Part shown: piece after piece, positions 16,487 to 23,954 of the stretch
Layout: every line of letters begins with the position of its first letter
Position numbering within the stretch: the stretch's first letter is position 1
Assembly (NCBI GenBank): GCA_934277545.1
Contig: CAKQUG010000003.1
Span: 1 to 64,000 of the forward strand
DNA: 64,000 nt
Direction: 5' to 3'
Source: an uncultured Alphaproteobacteria bacterium
Lineage (GTDB): Bacteria > Pseudomonadota > Alphaproteobacteria > RF32 > CAG-239
Notes under the pieces: model-generated
The model's input: the letters and a program-made list of their open reading frames with translations, nothing else
Databases searched by the model: none
What the model was told of the DNA's origin: nothing
Position numbers and translations under genes: made by a program

Positions 16487-16609
16487 ATGGCTAGCGTTGT
16501 TTCTGTTATCGAGGTCGTAGGCGGTCTTGGTATTTTGATTTTCGTGGGAGTGTTCTCTATGTGGTATCAAACTAATAAGCATAGAAAGGACATTCAACAG
16601 ATTTTGTAA
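16487..16609 (+). CDS. Small single-pass membrane protein (40 aa)
   Basis: ATG at 16487 encodes 40 residues: a short polar start MASVVSVIE, one hydrophobic helix (VVGGLGILIFVGVFSMW) and a basic tail TNKHRKDIQQIL. It is a complete transcription unit, with a consensus promoter 33 bp upstream and a strong terminator 20 bp downstream, between rpsD and a convergent oxidoreductase. No Shine-Dalgarno sequence is visible, so translation may rely on an unstructured AT-rich leader. It is not recognised as a known family. A small inner-membrane regulator or stress protein is plausible. Confidence 0.65.
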   Translation: MASVVSVIEVVGGLGILIFVGVFSMWYQTNKHRKDIQQIL

Positions 16610-16628
16610 TTGAACGCTTTATCTTTTG

Positions 16629-16673
16629 AAAAAACGAGGCTTTTTGACAACTGTTCAAAACCCTCGTTTTTTT
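16629..16673 (+). terminator. Terminator of the small membrane protein gene
   Basis: AAAACGAGG (16631-16639) pairs with CCTCGTTTT (16662-16670) across a 22-nt loop and ends in seven T. Confidence 0.85.
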
Positions 16674-16693
16674 GTTTAATTGGAATATTTTTA

Positions 16694-16724
16694 ATAAAAA
16701 AAACTCCATCATTGAGATGGAGTC
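16694..16724 (-). terminator. Terminator of the Gfo/Idh gene
   Basis: On the minus strand ACTCCATC pairs with GATGGAGT and runs into eight T. It lies 32 bp after the oxidoreductase stop codon. Confidence 0.85.
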
Positions 16725-16755
16725 ATTTTCTTGAGGTTAAACTTTTATAAAAACT

Positions 16756-17775
16756 TTAGGCAACTTTTGTGCCGTTGTTTTTCTTTTCAGCATCTAAAAA
16801 GCCAAGTTTTTCTTGAATTTCCCAAATCACACGTAATGCAGCCAGCGCCTGCTCGCCGCCAACTCTTGGAGTGGCCTCGCCGTTGACGCATTTTACAAAG
16901 TGAGCCAATTCAGCTTGCAAAGGTTGATTCGTCGGAATGAATAATTGTTCCACACTGCCTTTTAAGCCGTAATTCATCCAATCCGGAATTTCCTCTTGGT
17001 TTACATAAGGCATACGGCCTTGGGTGTGCACATTGATAGATTGGTTGATAAAGTCCATATCAATATAGTTGGTGTCAGTAGTAACGGTCAAAGTGCGCAC
17101 GCGGGATTGAGTAATGCGGCTTGCGGTCAAGTTAGCCGTAGCACCGTTTTCAAATTCCAGCAGAGCGGTAATATAATCTTTACCTAGCGGACTTTCTTTA
17201 GTTTTTACCGAAGCGGCTTGCACATTGACTACCGGAGATTTCATCAAAGACTGCACCACTTCAACATCATGAATCATCAAATCCATAGAAACATCAACAT
17301 CGGTAATGCGTCCGCTGGCCGCCGACATACGCTGTGCGGTCATAGAGCGGATTTTAGAAGTATCCGAAAGCAATTTGCCCATTTGCTCAACAGCAGGGTT
17401 AAAACGTTCGATATGTCCAACCATCAAAACCACATTGTTGTTTTTTGCGGCGTTAATCAGGCGCATGCAGCCTTCTTCTGTTGTGGCCAAAGGTTTTTCC
17501 ATCATACAATGGATACCGTGATTCATAAAAAACTCGCCGACATCGGCGTGAGTTACCGAAGTTGTTACAACGCTTACAGCATCTACATTGGCTGCAACTT
17601 CTTCCATTGAAGAAAATGCCTTGATTCCAAATGTTTCAGCGGCATTTTTTGCGGCTTCCGGAAATACATCATATACGCCGACAAGTTCAACCCCTTGCAG
17701 ATTTTTATAAGTTTTAAGGTGGTTTTTACCCATCATACCGGCACCGATTACGGCAACCTTAATAGTTTTAGTCAT
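16756..17775 (-). CDS. Gfo/Idh/MocA-family oxidoreductase
   Basis: The 339 residues have the Rossmann start KVAVIGAGMMGKNHLKTY, the EKPLATT motif with the catalytic-region lysine at about residue 94, and a C-terminal alpha/beta domain with MIHDVEVV. These NAD(P)-dependent enzymes oxidise or reduce sugars and nucleotide sugars, and several supply deoxy- or amino-sugars for LPS. It stands alone here with its own terminator, so the substrate is open. Confidence 0.85.
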   Translation of the reverse strand: MTKTIKVAVIGAGMMGKNHLKTYKNLQGVELVGVYDVFPEAAKNAAETFGIKAFSSMEEVAANVDAVSVVTTSVTHADVGEFFMNHGIHCMMEKPLATTEEGCMRLINAAKNNNVVLMVGHIERFNPAVEQMGKLLSDTSKIRSMTAQRMSAASGRITDVDVSMDLMIHDVEVVQSLMKSPVVNVQAASVKTKESPLGKDYITALLEFENGATANLTASRITQSRVRTLTVTTDTNYIDMDFINQSINVHTQGRMPYVNQEEIPDWMNYGLKGSVEQLFIPTNQPLQAELAHFVKCVNGEATPRVGGEQALAALRVIWEIQEKLGFLDAEKKNNGTKVA

Positions 17776-17919
17776 TGAAAATCCTTATTTATTAACAGAT
17801 TATGAGTTATATTTGACATTTCTATAACATATTTGATAAAAAAATGCTTTTAACAATATGTTACAGATTGTTACAGTCTGTGTAATAGTGTTTTGTGGTT
17901 TATTAAATATTACGCAGAA

Positions 17920-18798
17920 TTATTTTTTCTTTATTATAAAATATAAAACTTCCGGTTTGTTTTTACATAGCAAACGTTGAAGCGGATATAATATTATGCC
18001 AATAATTCTATGAAAATTATTCAACTTTTGTTTTGTTATATTGGCAATTATATTAGACATAAGAGGCATGGACGATTTGAAAAATACACATTCTAAACCA
18101 AGTTCATTCATAAGATTTGTTATATTTTCTTTGGTAAAATGCACTAAATGATACGGCGGATAATAAGAAGGTAGATATTTATTAAACCATAATTTTAAGC
18201 CGTTGTCGATGTTTGGAACTTCTACAACCAAAGAGCCGCTTTTATTTAAGTGTTTATATAATTCTGATAAAAATGTTTTAGGATTTTCGGTATGCTCAAG
18301 TACATGTCTTAACAGTATTATATCATATTTATTATCACTGTTAAAAAAATTATCGACGGGAATATATTTTATTTTGTCTTTATTTTTTAGACCTTCGGGA
18401 GCATCTTTCATAAAATCAACTGCAGTAACCAAACTATTTGCGGCCACATTTGATATGGTTATTGAAAAATTGCCGTTACCGCACCCAAAATCAACAATAT
18501 TATTTCGTAAAGCACATTTTTTTAAGGTGTTTTTTATGTATTTTTTTGCAAAAAACTGTTTTAGTATTTTAAATACTAAGGAATTGTTGGTGTCAAAGTT
18601 TCTGGAGTTACGGTTCACATACAATTCAGGCAGGGTTTGTGCATCGGGATAAGGCGAAGTATAAAACATTTTGCATTTTGGGCAATACAATAAATTAAAG
18701 TATCCGAGATTTGTGTCATGGTCATATATCTTTTTTTCAAAAAGTAATTCTTTATTATGGCAAATGCAGCATTCTTTACGTTCAATATAATTTATCAT
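17920..18798 (-). CDS. Class I SAM-dependent methyltransferase with N-terminal zinc-binding motif
   Basis: The start at 18798 (MINYIERKECCICHNKEL) has GAGG 7-8 bp upstream, better than the longer alternative. Cysteines in CCICHN and CPKCKMFY probably bind zinc, as in Methyltransf_13-type sugar methyltransferases. IVDFGCGNGNFSITI is the SAM-binding motif I, and LRHVLEHTENP follows. Related proteins methylate nucleotide sugars or glycan ends. The coding region is AT-rich compared with its neighbours. It is not obviously in an operon. Confidence 0.78.
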   Translation of the reverse strand: MINYIERKECCICHNKELLFEKKIYDHDTNLGYFNLLYCPKCKMFYTSPYPDAQTLPELYVNRNSRNFDTNNSLVFKILKQFFAKKYIKNTLKKCALRNNIVDFGCGNGNFSITISNVAANSLVTAVDFMKDAPEGLKNKDKIKYIPVDNFFNSDNKYDIILLRHVLEHTENPKTFLSELYKHLNKSGSLVVEVPNIDNGLKLWFNKYLPSYYPPYHLVHFTKENITNLMNELGLECVFFKSSMPLMSNIIANITKQKLNNFHRIIGIILYPLQRLLCKNKPEVLYFIIKKK

Positions 18799-18906
18799 AG
18801 ATAGCCTCAAAAAAATAACAAAATTCATCTACATGAATGGCAGATTACTCCATGTTTGTCAATTCTATTTATGAAAATTATTTATTGAAATAAAAACATA
18901 AACATA

Positions 18907-18933
18907 TTGACCTTTGGCAAAAAGTGATATAAT
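18907..18933 (+). promoter_or_regulatory. Putative ileS promoter
   Basis: TTGACC at 18907-18912 and TATAAT at 18928-18933 with a short 15-bp spacer. The -10 is perfect; the spacing is below optimum. Transcription would begin near 18940, giving a leader of about 145 nt containing the Ile-rich mini-ORF. Confidence 0.5.
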
Positions 18934-18965
18934 TTATACTCAATTTAATAAAAAAAGAGAAAAAA

Positions 18966-19007
18966 ATGACAATAATTTATACATTTATATTTCGAATTAT
19001 CCCTTAG
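18966..19007 (+). CDS. Ile-rich leader peptide ORF upstream of ileS
   Basis: ATG at 18966 follows AGAGAAAA and encodes 13 residues, MTIIYTFIFRIIP, before TAG. Five of 13 codons are isoleucine (ATA, ATT, ATA, ATT, ATC), two of them the rare ATA. The ORF lies 78 bp before the isoleucyl-tRNA synthetase start. This is what a ribosome-stalling attenuator sensing charged tRNA-Ile would need. A convincing terminator after it was not found, so translational control is equally possible. Confidence 0.5.
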   Translation: MTIIYTFIFRIIP

Positions 19008-19085
19008 GGGATTGCACGTCATTTTATATAGAAATTTCTAAAATCAAACACTTAAATAATCAATTTTTTTGATGGGTATAAAATT

Positions 19086-22000
19086 ATGACAAAGTACTAT
19101 GCTGATGTGAAAGCAAAGCCGGATTTTGTGGCGCTTGAAAAAGAAGTGCTGAAGTTCTGGGAAGAAGATAAAACTTTTGAAAAGTCTGTGCATAACCGCG
19201 ATGGTGCGGCGGAGTTTGTGTTTTATGACGGACCTCCGTTTGCTAACGGCACTCCGCACTACGGACACATTATGGTGTCGTATGTTAAAGACGTGGTGGC
19301 GCGTTTTCAGACTATGGACGGTAAAAAAGTAGAACGTCGTTTGGGGTGGGACTGCCACGGACTTCCGGCAGAAATGGCCGCCGAAAAACAGCTCGGCGTT
19401 TCCGGACGCAAACAAATTGAAGCCTATGGCGTGGAAAAATTTAATAACTTCTGCCGTTCTGATGTTTTGAAATATTCCGGAATTTGGGTGGAGCTTTTCA
19501 AACGCATCGGCCGTTGGGTTGATTTTAATCATGATTACAAAACCATGAATCTGCCGTTTATGGAAAGCGTTATTCATAACTTTAAAGAATTGTATGACAA
19601 AGGTTTGGTTTATGAAGATTACCGTGTTTTACCATATTCTTGGGCGGCGGAAACTCCGCTTTCCAACTTTGAGGTAAACTTGGGCTACAAAGACAAAACC
19701 GACACGGCTATTACCGTGATGTTTAAGCTGGAAACCGGTCAGAAAATTTTGGTTTGGACCACAACACCGTGGACTTTGCCTTCTAACCTGATGTTGGCTG
19801 TGGGCAAAGATATTGACTATGCGGTTATGGAAGAGGACGGCCAGCAATATATTTTGGCGGAAGCTCGTTTGGGCAGCTATAAAAAACAGCTGGAACACGC
19901 CGTTATGGTTAAAAAAATCAAAGGTGCGGAATTGCTGGGTTTGAGCTATGAGCCAATGTTCCCTTATTTTGCTAAATTGAAAGAAAAAGGCGCGTTTAAA
20001 ATTTTGAGCGGCGAGTTTGTTTCTACCGAAGACGGTACCGGCGTTGTGCATATTGCCCCGGGTTTCGGTCAGGACGACTTTGAAGCCTGCCGCGCTTATG
20101 ATGAAAACTTTCCGGTAGTTTGCCCTGTTGACGAGGCCGGTAAGTTTACCGCCGAAGTTTCGGATTATGAAGGCAAGCAGGTGTTTGAAACCAATGAGCC
20201 GATTTTGGCATGGCTGAAAGCCAATGGTATTTTGGTTAAAAAAGAACAATACACCCACACATATCCGTTTTGCTGGCGCACAGATACTCCGCTGATTTAT
20301 AAAGCCATGAGTTCTTGGTTTGTAAAGGTTACGGATTTCCGCGATGAAATGGTACAGTTAAACCAACAAATCAACTGGATTCCGGGACATATTAAAGACG
20401 GTCGTTTCGGCAAATGGTTGGAGGGAGCTCGCGATTGGTCAATTTCCCGCAACCGTTTTTGGGGTACGCCAATTCCGGTTTGGAAATCTGATAATCCTGC
20501 TTTTCCAAGAGTAGATGTATTTGGCTCGGTGGCCGAAATTAAAACCGCGACCGGTATTGAGGTTGATAACCTGCACAAGCCGTATATTGACGATGTGGTA
20601 TATCCGAATCCGGACGATCCAAGCGGCAAGACTATGATGCGTCGTGTCAGCGATGTGTTTGACTGTTGGTTTGAATCCGGTTCCATGCCGTATGCGCAAA
20701 TTCACTATCCGTTTGAAAATAAAGAATGGTTTGAAAATCATTTTCCGGCAGACTTTATTGTGGAAGCAATCGACCAAACCCGCGGTTGGTTCTATACCTT
20801 GACTGTGTTGTCAACCGCTTTGCACCACAAGCCGGCGTTTAAAAACTGTATCTGCACCGGTTTGCTGATGGCTGAAGGCGGACAAAAGCTCTCTAAGCGC
20901 TTGAAGAATTATCCGGACCCGAATGAAATTTTGGATTCAATCGGTTCAGACGCTTTGCGCTGGTTCTTGGTTTCTTCTCCGGTTTTGAAAGGCGGCAATG
21001 TGGCTGTAGATAAAGAAGGTAAAGAAATTGCCAAAGCCTCGCGTGCGGCAATGATTCCGCTATGGAACGCCTTTTATTTCTTCACTTTGTACGCTAATGC
21101 CGAAGACTATGAGGCTAAAGAAATTTCTTCTTCCGGCGAAGCCATTGATAACTACATTCTTTCTAAGTTGAAGAATTTGGCCGTTGTAGTTAAGAAAAAT
21201 TTGGAAACATACGAAGTTGCCGATGCCTGCGCCAAAGTTTCTGACTTTATGGAAATTTTGAACAACTGGTATATTCGCCGTACCCGCGACCGTTTTTGGG
21301 AAGGTGAACACAACGCGTTTGACACGCTGTATACGGTTTTAGTAAACGTCAGCAAAATTGCCGCTCCATTGATGCCGTTTATCTGCGAATACGTTTATAA
21401 GACTTTGACCAAAGGAGAATCCGTGCATTTGTGCGATTATCCGATGTTAGAAGAAATTAAAGCCGACAATGCTTTGATGGCTGATATGGATTTTGTGCAA
21501 GACCTTTGCTCTACCGGCAAATTTATTCGTGAAGAAAAGAATTTGCGCAACCGTTTGCCGTTGGCCTCTATGACTTTGATTGGAGCTAAACTTTCTCCGG
21601 AATATCAAGAAATTGTTAAAGACGAGCTGAATGTAAAAGAAGTGAAGTTTGATGACAATTTGGATAATTACGCCAGCAAAAAAGTTTATTTATATACCCC
21701 GCTTTTGGGCAAAACCTTGGGTAAAAACATGGGAGCTGTTATGGCTGCCTATAAGCAAGGTCAATGGACTTTGAATACTGACGGTACACTTTCCATTGGC
21801 GGACAAATATTGACTTCTGATTTGTTTGAAGTACGTTTGGAGATGAAAGACGGCGTTGCCGGTCAGGCTTTTGACAGTAACAAAGCGGTTTTGACTTTGG
21901 ATACTGTTGTAACCGATAGTCTGAAACGCGAGGGTATGGCGCGCGACTTCGTGCGTTTAATCCAAACTTTGCGCAAAGACAAGGATTTTAATATTTCCGA

Positions 22001-22181
22001 CCGCATTGAACTGCATTATCAAACGGCAAATACCGAGTTGGCAAAGGCCTTGGCGGAAAATGAAAAATATATTTCCGAACAAGTGCTGGCCGTCAAAGTT
22101 GAGCCAACCTGCACCAGCGGCAGCGAGGCCGATATTGAAGGCGGTTTGGTTGTTTATGACGCCTTTAAGCACTGTGCTTAA
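19086..22181 (+). CDS. ileS: Isoleucyl-tRNA synthetase, type 2
   Basis: The 1031-residue enzyme charges tRNA-Ile. The HIGH-type motif is HYGH at residues 58-61 and the KMSKS-type motif is KLSKR at 601-605, followed by LKNYPDPNEI. The editing domain shows WTTTPWTLPSN and GTGVVHIAPGFGQDD. The H-Y-G-H spelling, SKRLKNYP and the long C-terminal region in place of a zinc-binding domain mark the eukaryote-like IleRS2 group, known for low mupirocin sensitivity. An Ile-rich mini-ORF precedes it and a good terminator follows. Confidence 0.97.
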   Translation: MTKYYADVKAKPDFVALEKEVLKFWEEDKTFEKSVHNRDGAAEFVFYDGPPFANGTPHYGHIMVSYVKDVVARFQTMDGKKVERRLGWDCHGLPAEMAAEKQLGVSGRKQIEAYGVEKFNNFCRSDVLKYSGIWVELFKRIGRWVDFNHDYKTMNLPFMESVIHNFKELYDKGLVYEDYRVLPYSWAAETPLSNFEVNLGYKDKTDTAITVMFKLETGQKILVWTTTPWTLPSNLMLAVGKDIDYAVMEEDGQQYILAEARLGSYKKQLEHAVMVKKIKGAELLGLSYEPMFPYFAKLKEKGAFKILSGEFVSTEDGTGVVHIAPGFGQDDFEACRAYDENFPVVCPVDEAGKFTAEVSDYEGKQVFETNEPILAWLKANGILVKKEQYTHTYPFCWRTDTPLIYKAMSSWFVKVTDFRDEMVQLNQQINWIPGHIKDGRFGKWLEGARDWSISRNRFWGTPIPVWKSDNPAFPRVDVFGSVAEIKTATGIEVDNLHKPYIDDVVYPNPDDPSGKTMMRRVSDVFDCWFESGSMPYAQIHYPFENKEWFENHFPADFIVEAIDQTRGWFYTLTVLSTALHHKPAFKNCICTGLLMAEGGQKLSKRLKNYPDPNEILDSIGSDALRWFLVSSPVLKGGNVAVDKEGKEIAKASRAAMIPLWNAFYFFTLYANAEDYEAKEISSSGEAIDNYILSKLKNLAVVVKKNLETYEVADACAKVSDFMEILNNWYIRRTRDRFWEGEHNAFDTLYTVLVNVSKIAAPLMPFICEYVYKTLTKGESVHLCDYPMLEEIKADNALMADMDFVQDLCSTGKFIREEKNLRNRLPLASMTLIGAKLSPEYQEIVKDELNVKEVKFDDNLDNYASKKVYLYTPLLGKTLGKNMGAVMAAYKQGQWTLNTDGTLSIGGQILTSDLFEVRLEMKDGVAGQAFDSNKAVLTLDTVVTDSLKREGMARDFVRLIQTLRKDKDFNISDRIELHYQTANTELAKALAENEKYISEQVLAVKVEPTCTSGSEADIEGGLVVYDAFKHCA

Positions 22182-22205
22182 AAATTGCTTTTTTAGCAAT
22201 GGAAG

Positions 22206-22230
22206 AGGGCTGTGTTTGCAGCCCTTTTTT
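22206..22230 (+). terminator. ileS terminator
   Basis: AGGGCTG and CAGCCCT form a 7-bp stem with a 6-nt loop, followed by six T, 25 bp after the ileS stop. Confidence 0.92.
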
Positions 22231-22280
22231 ATATTTGAAAAATAATCTTTACTTTTTTAACATTTACTTATAACATTGAA

Positions 22281-22509
22281 AATGGATGGGCAATAGTCTG
22301 TCTGGGGTGTGGTAGCCTCTTTTCTATGCGTCTATATAACAGACGTTAATTAAGTGTATCTTCTAGCGAAAGCTGGAAGGTAGCAAAATAAGTTATACAT
22401 TTTTGTATAACTAATATGCTACACTATACTCATAGAAAATAGCTTACCAACTTCCAGCTGCTTCATCGGCAGCTTTTTTATTGTGATTTCAATGTAATAG
22501 GAAGTTGTT
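22281..22509 (+). promoter_or_regulatory. Structured 5' leader RNA, copy A (candidate riboregulator)
   Basis: This leader shares order, motifs and structure with 28076-28295. Elements in order: an identical 22-nt box (22290-22311); hairpin CGTCT/AGACG (22329-22345); CTTCTAGC-GAAA-GCTGGAAG (22360-22379); GTAGCA (22380-22385) pairing with TGCTAC (22417-22422) around hairpin GTTATACA/TGTATAAC (22392-22411); an intrinsic terminator AGCTGC/GCAGCT plus six T (22456-22479); and GGAAGTTG (22500-22507) next to the ATG. CTTCCAGCT (22451-22459) can pair with AGCTGGAAG (22371-22379), and CAACTTCC (22448-22455) can pair with the ribosome-binding region. A TATAAC -10 lies near 22269. I could not match it to a known riboswitch class. 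Confidence 0.75.
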
Positions 22510-23577
22510 ATGATATTAAAAAGTTTAGTAAGTAAAATAAGGTTCGGTAAAATTAAAACCTCGCCCTGTGTGGAAGAGGTCGACACAAAGTGTCGGGCAA
22601 GGGGAAATAAGAAACAAGCCGGCGGCACATTCTATCGTTGGTTTACACCTATTTTTAGCGTCATTTTTGAACATGAGCGTAGCGAATTGTCTCTAGAATC
22701 CAAAAATAAAAAATCTATATTCTATAAGCGGATGCACCATTCTGAATCCTCGGCAAATGAGCTTGCGCTCAAAGCTAAGGATGACGTTTCGGGTTGGTGC
22801 CGGGGACGCTTGTTTAATACTATTTGCAAGTTCTTCAAATCCCCCTCATCCGAGGCTTACGTCTCAACCTATCCCGCAGGGGGTAAGGTTACTGGATTGC
22901 TTCGCGTTGCTCGCAATGACGAAAGACAAGGTGAGGTTGGGTGGTCAATGATAGAAATGCTTGGCGTGTTGGCAATTATCGCTGTGCTAAGTGTCGGTGG
23001 AATTGCAGGATACTCCAAAGCCATGGCAATGTGGCGTTCCAATATCCAGCGCAATATGATTAGCGAGCTTATAGCCAGTACTATAAAAATGAAACCTAAT
23101 TTGAATGCTTTTGACCAAAAATACAATATCTTAAACTCGGTTATATATGCCATGGGGGATATGCCGGAAGGTTTGGAATACAAAAACAATTTGTTTTATG
23201 ATAAAAACGGTGTTGATATGTATGTTATGCAGGGCAAATCTACTTGGAGAGACCAAAACGGAAATGTTACCGGCAGTGCGCAAAGATTGATTATATTTTT
23301 TAGGTATCACCAAGGCGACGGAAAATCTTCTCTTTCCGCTGTAGAATTATGCCGCAATATTATTGAGGCGGCTAAACCGGTTGCCAATGAAGTGTTAATG
23401 ATTGCCTTCTGGGAAGCTGTGGATACTTCAATAGACTGGACCGGAAGTAAAAGTTCAATATTATACACTGGCCAAACTCTGAAAAATACGAACATCAGCG
23501 ATATTATGCAAAAGTGCAGAATGAATATAGAAAAAGGCGGATATGAAACATTTTTGCTTTACTTAAACCCATATTGA
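22510..23577 (+). CDS. Prepilin-like protein A with a 144-residue repeat-laden propeptide
   Basis: Residues 141-165 read GEVG-WSMIEMLGVLAIIAVLSVGG, a type IV prepilin/pseudopilin cleavage and methylation site (cut after G144, Glu at +5). The mature part is 211 residues with a lone hydrophobic helix, IPxG-like MPEGLEYKNN and a C-terminal MQKC. The propeptide is abnormally long and consists of translated repetitive DNA (SSANELALKAKDD, VTGLLRVARNDERQ). The ATG is preceded by AGGAAGTTGTT, as in copy B. Because the propeptide would be removed by prepilin peptidase, the insertions may be harmless. The function is probably surface- or periplasm-exposed; not a named pilin. Confidence 0.75.
   Translation: MILKSLVSKIRFGKIKTSPCVEEVDTKCRARGNKKQAGGTFYRWFTPIFSVIFEHERSELSLESKNKKSIFYKRMHHSESSANELALKAKDDVSGWCRGRLFNTICKFFKSPSSEAYVSTYPAGGKVTGLLRVARNDERQGEVGWSMIEMLGVLAIIAVLSVGGIAGYSKAMAMWRSNIQRNMISELIASTIKMKPNLNAFDQKYNILNSVIYAMGDMPEGLEYKNNLFYDKNGVDMYVMQGKSTWRDQNGNVTGSAQRLIIFFRYHQGDGKSSLSAVELCRNIIEAAKPVANEVLMIAFWEAVDTSIDWTGSKSSILYTGQTLKNTNISDIMQKCRMNIEKGGYETFLLYLNPY
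22640..22926 (+). repeat. Composite of dispersed palindromic repeats inside the propeptide of gene A
   Basis: Three repeat types are nested here. One contains TGAGCGTAGCGAATTGTC near 22672; another has TGAGCTTGCGCTCAAAG near 22758. The last (22888-22920) is the reverse complement of GTCATTGCGAGC...GCAATCCAGT, a repeat known from many bacterial genomes. The segment from about 22795 also matches 57330-57480 of gene C at the DNA level (GGACGCTT, ATACTATTTGCAAG). The frame stays open throughout. Confidence 0.7.
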
Positions 23578-23954
23578 ATTTTTTTCTGACATCCTGAAAG
23601 TTGTATTTATATATAAAATGTTCTATAACAATATAGCTCAAAAATCAGTTATTGTGTTACATCTCCGGCCGGCTATATTGCTGCCAAGGATTGATTGAAG
23701 TAATCATTCTTAGAGCCCGGTCATTTCGGTCTTGCTAAACATCTTTACGATGTATGTCGGTTAATATACTATTTTCACCGGAAATATTCCGTTCGCGAAT
23801 GACTTTATATAAATTAGGCCATTTTTGCTTTATGATTTTTATAATTGCGGAGAATATCATACGCTTAGTTTTTTTTGTCATGACATACTTACATTTTTCC
23901 CTTGATTTTCAGCGCCTTTAACTATATATTAAAGCGAAAATTAAAGGGGATAAA
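23578..23954. other. Intergenic gap before mlaA
   Basis: No convincing gene. A 48-codon minus-strand ORF (23735-23881) lacks a ribosome-binding site. AAAGGGGAT just before 23955 is the mlaA binding site. An earlier part is rich in CCGG-containing short palindromes (CCGGCCGG near 23668), perhaps further repeat debris. No clear terminator follows gene A. Confidence 0.4.

Noticed and set aside
18840..19085. A T-box riboswitch before ileS
   Set aside because: No conserved T-box sequence or Stem I features are visible, and the leader is only about 145 nt. The Ile-rich mini-ORF is a simpler reading.
19629..20258. A 209-codon open frame antisense to ileS
   Set aside because: It lies wholly within ileS on the opposite strand. 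Its composition follows from ileS codon use and it has no initiation signals.
22281..22509. A known c-di-GMP riboswitch controlling the prepilin-like genes
   Set aside because: Despite GGTAGC and a GAAA loop, the other conserved segments of the GEMM classes are missing and the helix order differs.
22510..23577. CRISPR array or tandem repeat in the prepilin-like gene A region
   Set aside because: The repeats are of different types, not evenly spaced, and lie in an open reading frame; no cas genes are present anywhere in the window.
23735..23881. A 48-codon minus-strand ORF (MTKKTKRMIFSAIIK...)
   Set aside because: It has no ribosome-binding site, promoter or recognisable homology and lies in a gap with repeat debris.
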